Shown here in pieces: positions 15,512 through 23,358 of a stretch of 35,649 bases of DNA. Source of the DNA: Plectonema radiosum NIES-515 (lineage in GTDB: Bacteria; Cyanobacteriota; Cyanobacteriia; Cyanobacteriales; Nostocaceae); assembly GCF_025753815.1 (NCBI RefSeq), contig NZ_JAOWRF010000065.1:1-35649 (forward strand), written 5' to 3'. Every line of letters starts with the position of its first letter. Position 1 is the first letter of the stretch. The position numbers and the translations under genes were made by a program. Below the pieces are notes generated by a model, which was given only the letters and a program-made list of their open reading frames with translations, was not told the DNA's origin and searched no databases.

Positions 15512-16219
15512 TTACTTCCTTGCTACCATACAAGTTGTTACTGTGTAATCAGGATGAAAATCATCGAGTTCCTCAGACGATAACTCTTCTGCTGAAATTC
15601 CCATAAAACCGGCTATAAGTGTTAAAGGATTACCGTAAAGATACAACCTTTGTTGGGAAAAATCTTGAAATAACCGTTTCATTCCATCAGGAAGTGGTCT
15701 CCAGTAATCTACAGGAGCGTCATGTAATCTCTGGGCATTGGGTACCATAGCAAAACATTGACCGCCAACTTTCAGCCAACTGTAAATATTTTTGACAACC
15801 ACCCAAGGCTCACGACAATGTTCCAAGACATTAAATATTACTACTGTGTCTAGAGATTCTGGTTCGATTATGCTTGGATCATGTGCATTTCCAACCAAAG
15901 TAACGCCTGATCTTGCAAGAATATCGAGGGTTTGATATCGAGTGGCGTTATGAAACTGATAAACTTCTTTATTTAGCAAGACTCCGCCGATTTCTAATAC
16001 ATTTCCTACAACTTGCTCTCGAATTTCGCCAATAAACTTATCTAAATAATAGATATCCATTGGTGTTCCTCTGGCAAATCCAAAATTAGGACATATAGGA
16101 AATCTTCGCCTCAAATCACCCAAATCTAAATTATTTATTGCTGGCGAAAGTATACCTAACTTCACCATATTTTCTACTAATTGGCAAAAAGAGTCAAAAC
16201 TATAAGGTAAATCCACCAT
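15512..16219 (-). CDS. Class I SAM-dependent methyltransferase-like protein
   Basis: The 235-residue product (start MVDLPYSFDSF) has a Rossmann-type SAM-binding region: VGNVLEIGGVLLN (motif I, with Glu-x-Gly), DTVVIFNVLEHCREP (motif IV region) and WLKVGGQCFAMVPN. A PVDYWRPLPDGMKRLF segment is common in methyltransferases near glycosyltransferases. A longer frame would begin at 16366, but that lies inside the SDR gene. The chosen start overlaps the SDR stop by 20 bp, so the two are translationally coupled. Motif I is weak (GG in place of GxG), so activity is not certain. A role in modifying a sugar or the nucleoside is possible given the neighbours, but unproven. Confidence 0.75.
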   Translation of the reverse strand: MVDLPYSFDSFCQLVENMVKLGILSPAINNLDLGDLRRRFPICPNFGFARGTPMDIYYLDKFIGEIREQVVGNVLEIGGVLLNKEVYQFHNATRYQTLDILARSGVTLVGNAHDPSIIEPESLDTVVIFNVLEHCREPWVVVKNIYSWLKVGGQCFAMVPNAQRLHDAPVDYWRPLPDGMKRLFQDFSQQRLYLYGNPLTLIAGFMGISAEELSSEELDDFHPDYTVTTCMVARK

Positions 16220-16952
16220 TAACACAAAGATACTGTCCCGTAATAAATGCAGACTCAAGACTGGCAAAGTAAAGCACGGCTTCCGCAATATCATGAGGAG
16301 TTCCCCAATGCTGCATGGGGATACTTGTAAGGTAACTATCTTTGATTTCCTGAGATGCATTTTCATGGCGTTCTACAGGAATCCATCCCGGAGCAACTGC
16401 GTTTACTGTGATTCCAGAGGGAGCCAGTTCTGTTGCCATGCTGCGGGTAAACCCGAGTTGTCCACTTTTGGCTGTCACGTAAGCACTAAAGTTATTGACT
16501 CCCCGAAAACAAACATCACTACTAATATTGATAATTCGTCCCCATCGTTTTTCCTTCATCGAGGGTAAACAAGCACGAGTCAGCAAATAAGGACTCTTGA
16601 CAAAAAAGTCGAGCATTGTCTGGAAATCCTGCCAGGTATACTCTTCAAATGGGAGTTCAGCTTGTTTTCCTGTCGCATTCAATACTAAAATATCTACTGC
16701 ACCCAGTTGTGAGGAGATCTCATCATACATCTGTGCCACATCTTCTTCTTGCGTGACATCACCGCGCACCAAAATAGCTGTACAGCCTAAATCTTGTAAT
16801 TCTGCTAACGTATTTTCTGCCTGGGATACCCGATTGTGGTAGTTAATCGCCACTTTAGCACCCGCTGAAGCTAATCTCAAAGCGATCGCTTTTCCCAATC
16901 CAGCAGAACTTCCCGTTACTAAAGCAATATGCCCATTTAGAGACAATGACAT
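16200..16952 (-). CDS. Short-chain dehydrogenase/reductase (FabG-like)
   Basis: A 250-residue classical SDR. Its features are an NAD(P)-binding TGSSAGLGKA (residues 14-23), an LVLNATG segment (the NNAG equivalent), catalytic Ser in IINISSDV, and YVTAK (Tyr and Lys). The C-terminal ITGQYLCVNGG is typical of 3-oxoacyl-ACP reductase-like SDRs. The Arg in the NYHNR loop suggests NADPH preference. It is the first gene of a two-gene unit with the methyltransferase. Its product could reduce a sugar or a keto intermediate; nothing in the active site fixes the substrate. Its promoter lies in the 252-bp region shared with the divergent glycosyltransferase. Confidence 0.9.
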   Translation of the reverse strand: MSLSLNGHIALVTGSSAGLGKAIALRLASAGAKVAINYHNRVSQAENTLAELQDLGCTAILVRGDVTQEEDVAQMYDEISSQLGAVDILVLNATGKQAELPFEEYTWQDFQTMLDFFVKSPYLLTRACLPSMKEKRWGRIINISSDVCFRGVNNFSAYVTAKSGQLGFTRSMATELAPSGITVNAVAPGWIPVERHENASQEIKDSYLTSIPMQHWGTPHDIAEAVLYFASLESAFITGQYLCVNGGFTL

Positions 16953-17204
16953 AATCTAATTCTCTGAAGCACTCTTTTGTATCATTTTGTAAAGTGTATA
17001 TCATCTGTTGCATAATCGATTATTTTTTGTGCTATTTTCACTATAAATTTACATTTCGTACATCAATTTTGGGTAGTAAGGAAATGGCTTTGTCTGTCTC
17101 TTGTCTCGGCATTTTTACCCAAATTCCCTAATCTTCACGGATTCCGCCATGAAGTACAAAATGTAGGGCTAAAAGTTGTTATACCAAAAGGTAATTATTT
17201 AGAC

Positions 17205-18515
17205 ATGAACCAACCTAAACAGCTCGCAATTTATCACTTTTCTTACGATGGGATTGCTACTTGGTGTTGTGGGGTAGGCGCTATTGTCAAACAATTTATT
17301 GACTCAATGCCTGTCGTTGCTGAATATTTACGAGAGCATGGTTTTGAGACCATTTTCTATGCAGGAACACCATTCTATCATCCCGAATGTTCCTGGTATA
17401 GTCCAGAAATACTGCATGAAACTGAAGAAATATGCAGATCTCTATCAGGAGACGTTCTTTATCACTTGAATGGCACTGAAGGGGATGATATGTATGTTGA
17501 TATTGAGCAGTGGAAAGCCACATCAGTTGGGGCAGCAAATATCGTCATCAACTACTTTCAAAAACATGAATTAAATATTGTATTTACTACCGATCCGCCC
17601 TACTGTGGGGTCGGTTCTTTTCTGTTTCGCCAATTATCTCACTTCAAAGGCAATAAACCCATTGTTGTTTGGATTCCCCATAGTACCGCATTGATTCATG
17701 AGAAAAACACCAATGAAACTCGGTATAACTGGGAAAAGCAAGCGGTTTTTGATGCCAACACCCACAAAGAATGTTTTGTTGCCTATTGTAATGATTTTAT
17801 GAAAAATCATTTAATTAACGAGTATCAGGCATCTTTAGAGAGTTTAGTTCCTTTAATTAATGGCTTGCCTTTAGTTGAAAATAAAACTAGATGTAATCCT
17901 CAAGAGATTATTGAAAAATATGGATTACCCTCTGATCGGGATCTTGTTTTTGCGGGGGGTAGAGCGGCAAAGTACAAGGGTTTTGAGTACTTAATAAAGG
18001 CGTTTGCTGAATCTCAAAAATACCATACAGCAGAACTTGTGCTTTTGGTGACAAGTTTTGCCACTTCTCAAACGGAAGGGACTTACCCGAAGATTATCAA
18101 ACTATTTGAAGAGCTGCAAGTTCGTGGCAAAGTTATTAATAATTATATTCCCCTAGAGGAACTGAAAGCAATTTTCCGATCGCCAAATGTGAAAGCCGTG
18201 GTGGTTCCATCTCTGGCGGAACCTTTTGGAATGATTCCCTTAGACGTTAGAGATGCGTGTGATGAAAATGGACCCGTTCTAGTTTGCTCACAAGTCGATG
18301 GTTTGCAGGAATCAACTGTTCATGGTGAAGATGGTTTTTTAGTTGATGTTGAAAACACCAGTCAATTTGCTCAAACTCTCACTCGTGCTGTGAATATGTC
18401 ATCTGAAGAGAGAAAAAGTTTTTTGAGCAAGGGTAAGGAACAATTGGCACGTAAGCACAATTTTCCTCGCAATATCGCTGACTGTATTTTAAATATAGTA
18501 TCTCAGCAAGATTAA
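17205..18515 (+). CDS. GT4-like (GT-B, retaining) glycosyltransferase
   Basis: A 436-residue GT-B fold protein. The N-terminal acceptor domain (about 1-210) begins LAIYHFSYDGIATWCCGVG. The C-terminal nucleotide-sugar domain has FAGGRAAKYKGFEYLIKAF (about 245-263), VPSLAEPFGMIPLD (an Ex7E-like motif with Asp in the second place) and GEDGFLVD. GT4-type enzymes retain anomeric configuration. It is divergent from the SDR-methyltransferase pair. Cyanobacteria that make tubercidin have been reported to make its 5'-alpha-D-glucopyranoside, and a retaining glycosyltransferase near the cluster would fit. The alternative is polysaccharide, glycogen-like or glycolipid synthesis. The cysteine-rich N-terminal loop (residues 22-23) is unusual. 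Confidence 0.8.
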   Translation: MNQPKQLAIYHFSYDGIATWCCGVGAIVKQFIDSMPVVAEYLREHGFETIFYAGTPFYHPECSWYSPEILHETEEICRSLSGDVLYHLNGTEGDDMYVDIEQWKATSVGAANIVINYFQKHELNIVFTTDPPYCGVGSFLFRQLSHFKGNKPIVVWIPHSTALIHEKNTNETRYNWEKQAVFDANTHKECFVAYCNDFMKNHLINEYQASLESLVPLINGLPLVENKTRCNPQEIIEKYGLPSDRDLVFAGGRAAKYKGFEYLIKAFAESQKYHTAELVLLVTSFATSQTEGTYPKIIKLFEELQVRGKVINNYIPLEELKAIFRSPNVKAVVVPSLAEPFGMIPLDVRDACDENGPVLVCSQVDGLQESTVHGEDGFLVDVENTSQFAQTLTRAVNMSSEERKSFLSKGKEQLARKHNFPRNIADCILNIVSQQD

Positions 18516-18581
18516 TCTCTAGCTTTTTCTTCACTGGAAATGCTTCGTTACTGCTTCTAACTCGTAAAAATCAGGATCGCC

Positions 18582-19814
18582 ATGTTGTCAGTCAGTGATG
18601 CAGAAGCAATTATTTTAAATTTGGTGCGATCGCTCGATAATCAGCGAGATACAGAAGTTGTCGATTTACTTGCAGATAATCGCATTCTCGCAACACCTGT
18701 CATAAGTAACTTAGATTTTCCCCATTGGGATAATTCGGCGATGGATGGTTACGCTGTGCGTTATGAAGATGTGCAGCATTCTACCGAGCAGACACCAGCT
18801 GTTTTGGAAATTGTTGAAAAAATTCCCGCTGGGTGTCAGCCTCAGTGTACAATCAAGATGGGGCAAGCTGCGCGCATTTTCACAGGTGCGGTCATGCCAG
18901 CGGGTGCGGATACAGTAGTAATGCAGGAAAAAACTCGCTTGGAAGATAACCGCGTTTTTATCCTCACTGCACCCAAACTCCAAGAATTTGTCCGATATAA
19001 AGCATCTTATTATCAAGCTGGAACAGAACTACTACCCGCAGGAATTGTCTTGAATGCGCCGGAAATTGCCGTTTTAGCTGCGGCTCAATGTAGTCAATTG
19101 CGTGTTTACCGCAAAGTGCGTGTAGCTATATTTTCGACAGGGAATGAATTGGTAACGCCTGATAAACCGCTGCAACCCGGACAAATTGTGGATTCTAATC
19201 AGTATGCGATCGCTTCTTTGGTCAGACAAACTGGGGCAGAAGTGTTAATGTTAGGAATTGTTAAGGACGATCCAGAAGTTTTAACACAAACGATTTTTGA
19301 AGCTCTTGTTAACGCCGATATCATTATCTCTTCTGGTGGGGTTTCCGTGGGAGATTACGACTACATTGAGCAAATTCTCGAATCCTTAAACGCAAAAATT
19401 CACATTCGATCTGTGGGAATGAAACCAGGTAAACCGCTGACTTTCGCTACCTTCCCAGGTAAGAACTGTTTATATTTTGGTTTACCAGGAAATCCGGCTG
19501 CGGTTTTGGTGACATTTTTGCGGTTTGTGCAACCGGCAATCAAAAAGATGTCAGGACTTGCTGACTATTGGCTGAGTTTTGTGAAAGCGCGATCGCATGA
19601 TGAATTGCGATCGGATGGCAAGCGGGAAACTTACCTTTGGGGTAAGCTGCATTTAATCGATGGATTTTACCACTTTCAGGTCGCTGGTGGTAGTCACAGT
19701 TCAGGAAACTTAATAAATTTAGCCCAAACCAACGCTTTAGCTATTCTACCTGTGGGTAAAACCTTAATTAATCCTGGTGAGGAAGTGCAAGTTTTGCAAG
19801 TTTTTGGGTGTTAA
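18582..19814 (+). CDS. moeA: Molybdopterin molybdotransferase MoeA
   Basis: A 410-residue MoeA/gephyrin-E family protein that inserts molybdate into adenylyl-molybdopterin to finish the molybdenum cofactor. Visible signatures are DNSAMDGYAVR, GAVMPAGADTVVMQE, STGNELV, VDSNQY, SSGGVSVGDYDYIE, KPGKPLTFA and LPGNPAAVLVTF, in the family order. The C-terminal domain IV follows (about 330-410). The length matches the family. It stands alone here, 66 bp after the glycosyltransferase on the same strand. The supply of Moco is needed for nitrate reductase in such cyanobacteria. Confidence 0.95.
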   Translation: MLSVSDAEAIILNLVRSLDNQRDTEVVDLLADNRILATPVISNLDFPHWDNSAMDGYAVRYEDVQHSTEQTPAVLEIVEKIPAGCQPQCTIKMGQAARIFTGAVMPAGADTVVMQEKTRLEDNRVFILTAPKLQEFVRYKASYYQAGTELLPAGIVLNAPEIAVLAAAQCSQLRVYRKVRVAIFSTGNELVTPDKPLQPGQIVDSNQYAIASLVRQTGAEVLMLGIVKDDPEVLTQTIFEALVNADIIISSGGVSVGDYDYIEQILESLNAKIHIRSVGMKPGKPLTFATFPGKNCLYFGLPGNPAAVLVTFLRFVQPAIKKMSGLADYWLSFVKARSHDELRSDGKRETYLWGKLHLIDGFYHFQVAGGSHSSGNLINLAQTNALAILPVGKTLINPGEEVQVLQVFGC

Positions 19815-19869
19815 TTGTTGGTTGGAGCGTTATTGGTTGACGGTTAACAGTCAACAGTTATCAACTATC

Positions 19870-19911
19870 CACTCCCCATTCCCTATTCCCCATTCCCTAT
19901 TCCCCATTCCG
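19870..19911. repeat. Short tandem repeats of CCCATTCCCTATTC
   Basis: Several CCCATTCC and CCTATTCC units run in tandem between the converging moeA and HAD genes. It is a short tandem repeat of the sort scattered in Nostocales genomes. The end of the HAD gene (19897) lies within it, so the C-terminus of that protein (WINRNGE) may vary with repeat number. Confidence 0.7.
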
Positions 19912-20547
19912 ATTAATCCAAATACCTCTGAGTCCAACTGCTTTGGCACCGTGATAATCTTCTTTAATGCTGTCGCCGACGTGCCATGCTAATTCAGGTG
20001 GACACTTATGTTTTTCTAAAGCGGTAAGAAAAATTTGCCGATCGGGTTTAGCTGCACCTACTTGGGTGGATATTGTAATCGAACTGAAAAACTCTCTCAG
20101 TTGCAAATCTTGCAATACCGAATAGATGCGAGAATCAAAATTAGAAATTATCCCTAGTTGAATTCCCAACCCTTTCCAGTTTACTAATGATGCGAAAACA
20201 TCAGGATAGACAAACCACGGTTCGGCTGTACCAAAGTGAATATAAAGTTCACTAAAAAAAGCGGAAAAATCAGAAAATTGTGGGAGAACACCTGCACGTT
20301 CAAATGTGTGACAAGCTATTTGCAACCACCAATCAAACTCACGCTGAGGAATATCTTGTGGTTCTGCACCAGGAAATATCGGTGGTGAGGCTGCTTTAAA
20401 GCTTTGGATAAATGCTTTATTTAAAGTATCAGGGGGAACTTGCACACCAAATTCCTGCGCTATCTGACTATAAATTTCACCGACACTGCCTTTAACTCCG
20501 AAGAGTGTACCAACAGCATCTAAAAAAATAACTTTAGGTCGTTCCAT
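19897..20547 (-). CDS. HAD-like hydrolase of the REG-2 / HDHD3 type
   Basis: A 216-residue HAD protein. Motif I is FLDAVGTLF, with the nucleophilic Asp followed by Val in place of the usual second Asp (DxV instead of DxD). This is a known trait of the REG-2-like subgroup, whose catalytic competence is often doubtful. Other motifs are GIISNFDSR (II), GAAKPDRQIF (III Lys) and HVGDSIKEDYHGAKAVG (IV). The substrate is unknown. It is convergent with moeA and 89 bp downstream of the NDH-2 gene. A palindromic repeat between the two suggests separate transcription or processing. Confidence 0.85.
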   Translation of the reverse strand: MERPKVIFLDAVGTLFGVKGSVGEIYSQIAQEFGVQVPPDTLNKAFIQSFKAASPPIFPGAEPQDIPQREFDWWLQIACHTFERAGVLPQFSDFSAFFSELYIHFGTAEPWFVYPDVFASLVNWKGLGIQLGIISNFDSRIYSVLQDLQLREFFSSITISTQVGAAKPDRQIFLTALEKHKCPPELAWHVGDSIKEDYHGAKAVGLRGIWINRNGE

Positions 20548-20565
20548 AATGATGCAGCAACCGTG

Positions 20566-20595
20566 GTAGAGACGTAAAGAGTGGAACGTCTCTAC
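20566..20595. repeat. GTAGAGACG palindrome
   Basis: A copy of the dispersed palindromic family with a diverged centre (GTAGAGACG, then AACGTCTCTAC). It lies between the HAD gene and the NDH-2 gene. Confidence 0.75.
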
Positions 20596-20636
20596 AATAT
20601 GTGTGAACCTTTGATTATATCATATGAAAGTCTCTA

Positions 20637-21827
20637 CTACGAAAGTATTTCGATGATAGGACGAGCTAACCAGTTAAAACCAACTTTTAGCTGATGATCT
20701 AAAGTAGGCATCCGATAGAGGTAAGCTAGACGACGAGCAACAGCTGCCAAAGAGCCATCTAGTTTAACTCCTAAACCGGTGAGGGTAGCGTTATCTACCC
20801 CCAGCGTCATCATTTCTCCTAACTGCTGGTAGCGGAAGGGAAGTAAAGGGCGATCGCTTAAAGTTGCCCAGATATTCCATGCGGTATAATCAGCTTGTTG
20901 AAAAGCTGCTTGGGCGGTTGCGGGAACTTGCTGACCTTCGATATCATGAGAGTCTGCTAAGTCTCCTAAAGCAAAGATTTCTGGATGGTCAATTACTTGC
21001 AGAGTTGCTGTAGTAGTGATTTGACCGCGTTGATTTTGCTTGAGGGGGAGATTTTTCACTACCGGACTAACTCGCGTTCCCACTGTCCAGATTACCAAAT
21101 CTACGGGAATTGTATCAACCTGATTTTTGTAATCTAGGGAAATGCTGTCTTGAGTAATTGATTCAACCTTGGTTTCTAAATCAATAAAAACACCCCGTGC
21201 ATCTAACGCTTTGCGTGCAGCTTCACGGTTAAACTCTGGGGAAGTTCGCAAAATTTGATCGCTGAGTTCAACTAAACGAAAGCGTCCTCTTTCTTTTAAC
21301 CTATCTGCAAGTTTGCAAGCTAACTCCACACCACTGTAACCACCACCAACAATTGCGATGCGGATTTTGTCTGCTGGTGATTCTTCTAAAACCCGCAAAC
21401 GTTCTTCTAGATTATAAGCATCAGCAACGCTGCGGAAGGGGTAAGCGTGGGATGAGGCACCAGGAACTAAATCTAAAGGTGTTTCTCCACCCAGCGCTAA
21501 AACTAAGCGATCGTAGGGGATTTCTTGACTATTCTGTAAATGTACTCTTTGCTGGTCTATGTCAATTTCCGATACGAGTGATTGACAAAAACGTACACCT
21601 GTGTTTTGTAAAAGTTCTTCAAAAGGTGGAGCAATTTCCCAAGTTTGTAATTCCCCAGTGAGAAGTTCGTAGAGGAGGGGGGAGAAGAGGAAGCGATCGC
21701 TTTGATCTACCAGAACGATTTCTGGTTTTTGGCTAGATTGCCAAGGTAACTGACTTAAGCGTAAAGCAGTATGGAGACCACCAAAGCCTCCACCAAGTAT
21801 ACAGATTCGTGCAGGTTGTTGAGTCAT
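20637..21827 (-). CDS. Type II NAD(P)H dehydrogenase (NDH-2-like)
   Basis: A 396-residue single-subunit flavoprotein that oxidises NAD(P)H and reduces quinone without pumping protons. The first dinucleotide fold is ARICILGGGFGGLHTALRL (FAD, residues 6-24). The second is IRIAIVGGGYSGVELACKLA (NAD(P)H, about 155-174). The FAD-ribityl motif IFALGDLADS and the quinone-site-like FQQADYTAWN follow. The C-terminus (KVGFNWLARPIIEILS) is amphipathic and likely for membrane association. Cyanobacteria carry several such Ndb proteins, often with redox-sensing roles. The substrate preference (NADH or NADPH) is not evident. Confidence 0.9.
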   Translation of the reverse strand: MTQQPARICILGGGFGGLHTALRLSQLPWQSSQKPEIVLVDQSDRFLFSPLLYELLTGELQTWEIAPPFEELLQNTGVRFCQSLVSEIDIDQQRVHLQNSQEIPYDRLVLALGGETPLDLVPGASSHAYPFRSVADAYNLEERLRVLEESPADKIRIAIVGGGYSGVELACKLADRLKERGRFRLVELSDQILRTSPEFNREAARKALDARGVFIDLETKVESITQDSISLDYKNQVDTIPVDLVIWTVGTRVSPVVKNLPLKQNQRGQITTTATLQVIDHPEIFALGDLADSHDIEGQQVPATAQAAFQQADYTAWNIWATLSDRPLLPFRYQQLGEMMTLGVDNATLTGLGVKLDGSLAAVARRLAYLYRMPTLDHQLKVGFNWLARPIIEILS

Positions 21828-21860
21828 CGGTCTTTAGGTCGGCATTGTCAGGGAGTTCTT

Positions 21861-22433
21861 TTAGTTTAATGATTTATTTCTCTGTCTGACCATTAACCAG
21901 CTATCTTGATATTCTCCTTCATGTAGTTCATGTTTGGGTAATATTTTCACTTTTTCAAAGCCACATTTCTCGTAGCAGCGGATAGCACGAGTATTTTTCA
22001 CGTTTGGATCGATGACAATTTTTTCAGCGTGTAATTCTTCTAAAAGATAGTTGACAAGGGTTGATAATATTTTGGTGCCGATTCCTTGATTCCAATAATT
22101 CGTTTCACCGATAAACAAGTCAATTGCATAAACATTGTTTGTTTCATCCAGACAATAGGTTTGTCTGTCGTTTTCTGATAAATTATCAAGCAAGCAATAT
22201 TGGATATAACCAATAGGTAATTTTTCATAATAAACAAGACAAGGGATAACCGGGTCATCTCCCGTAACTTGGGGTTTGTATGTTTCGATAATTCTTTCTA
22301 GAGGAAAAGGATTATCTCTTCCTTCGTAAAACTCTAATACTTTATCATCAGTTAACCATTTTGCCATGAACTGATAGTCGTGGATTTCGTCTTCCATGTG
22401 ACGAATCATGATTTTATCGTTTTCGATTATCAT
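21861..22433 (-). CDS. GNAT acetyltransferase resembling AAC(6')-type enzymes
   Basis: The 190-residue GNAT protein has the pattern seen in aminoglycoside 6'-N-acetyltransferases of the AAC(6')-Ib type: KWLTDDKVLEFYEGRDNP, PIGYIQYC, AIDLFIGETNYWNQGIGTKIL (acetyl-CoA loop Q-x-x-G-x-G/T), IDPNVKNTRAIRCYEKCGFEK. It would acetylate a primary amine with acetyl-CoA in the cytosol. The ATG directly follows the stop of the DUF1345 gene (no intervening base), so the two form an operon. A chromosomal ancestor of resistance enzymes, or a housekeeping acyltransferase (including siderophore-type), is possible; actual antibiotic resistance is not shown. Confidence 0.85.
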   Translation of the reverse strand: MIIENDKIMIRHMEDEIHDYQFMAKWLTDDKVLEFYEGRDNPFPLERIIETYKPQVTGDDPVIPCLVYYEKLPIGYIQYCLLDNLSENDRQTYCLDETNNVYAIDLFIGETNYWNQGIGTKILSTLVNYLLEELHAEKIVIDPNVKNTRAIRCYEKCGFEKVKILPKHELHEGEYQDSWLMVRQRNKSLN

Positions 22434-23111
22434 CTAAATTAGCGAAGCAATTATATTGATACTCATAGCCAAAATGGTAGTATTAAAAAAGAAAGATAAT
22501 ATTCCATGTAGTAAAGTTAAACGCCTCATTTCTCGTGATGTTGTTTGTACATCAGAAACTTGACTTGTCATCCCTATAACAAAAGAATAATATAAAAAGT
22601 CCCAAAAATCAGGTTGATGATCGCTAGGAAAATCTAGACCCCCGGCTATTTGTTCATTAATGCTTTCATGGTCTTGATAATAATTGCGTGCATATTGCAA
22701 TGCAAACACTGTATGCACCAGCAACCAAGAACCTATAATTGTGGTTACAGCAAGCATGACATGTAGAGTTAGGAGCATTGGAGAAATACCCTTTTTATCG
22801 GTGAGTAAAAATCCAATAGCTAACACACTAGCGCAAGCAGCAGCGATAATTAAAATAAAGATAGCCAAACGACCTTGATATTCACGTTTAGCATTACGTC
22901 GCATCGTTTCTGGAGTAGCCTTGAACATCATCACCAAAGTCAAGGTTAATAAACAATAAATACCACAATTCCAAGCAGTGAGAATGCGTGTAGGTAAGTG
23001 TAACCAATGTGGAAGTATTACTAATACGAATGTAGCCAAACAAATAGAAGTAAGCAGTCGGTGTCGAGAATCTATTTTTCTTATAGAATTAGGTAAATCA
23101 GGCGATCGCAT
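22434..23111 (-). CDS. DUF1345 integral membrane protein
   Basis: A 225-residue protein with about five hydrophobic helices (roughly 18-36, 42-62, 78-100, 108-135 and 195-222). The conserved DFWDFLYYSFVIGMTSQVSDVQTTSREMRRL segment places it in DUF1345, a family with no assigned biochemistry. The tail helix (LHGILSFFFNTTILAMSINIIASLI) ends the protein. It is the first gene of an operon with the GNAT enzyme. Confidence 0.88.
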   Translation of the reverse strand: MRSPDLPNSIRKIDSRHRLLTSICLATFVLVILPHWLHLPTRILTAWNCGIYCLLTLTLVMMFKATPETMRRNAKREYQGRLAIFILIIAAACASVLAIGFLLTDKKGISPMLLTLHVMLAVTTIIGSWLLVHTVFALQYARNYYQDHESINEQIAGGLDFPSDHQPDFWDFLYYSFVIGMTSQVSDVQTTSREMRRLTLLHGILSFFFNTTILAMSINIIASLI

Positions 23112-23187
23112 AAGTTAATCAAACTAGAAAGCATGATTAACAGTATATCTTGACTGTAATCACCGATAGCAATTATAGAACTCAAAA

Positions 23188-23300
23188 AACGAACCGCGAA
23201 GACGCGAAGGACACAAAGGAATAAGAGTTAAAGAGGGTTTTTGCATAAGTCCTATAAACATCTTTCTTTCTTCGTGTCCTTCGTGTCTTCGCGGTTCGTT
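23188..23300. repeat. Long inverted repeat (27-bp arms) downstream of the P-type ATPase gene
   Basis: The left arm at 23188-23214 begins AACGAACCGCGAAGAC. Its reverse complement lies at 23274-23300 with one mismatch in 27 bases, separated by 59 bases. The GAACCGCGAAGACGCGAAGGACAC sequence type is a familiar dispersed repeat in filamentous cyanobacteria. It could form a hairpin that ends the ATPase transcript or isolates it from DUF1345. Confidence 0.8.
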
Positions 23301-23358
23301 ATCCATCTTATGTCACCCTTAAAGACCAACAAAACAACGATACCAAATAAAACCTTTT

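Noticed and set aside
16220-16366. Longer N-terminus for the methyltransferase gene
   Set aside because: The extension lies within the SDR coding region and its residues (CFTLPVLSLHLLRDS) look like an out-of-frame reading; the Met at 16219 starts the sensible protein.
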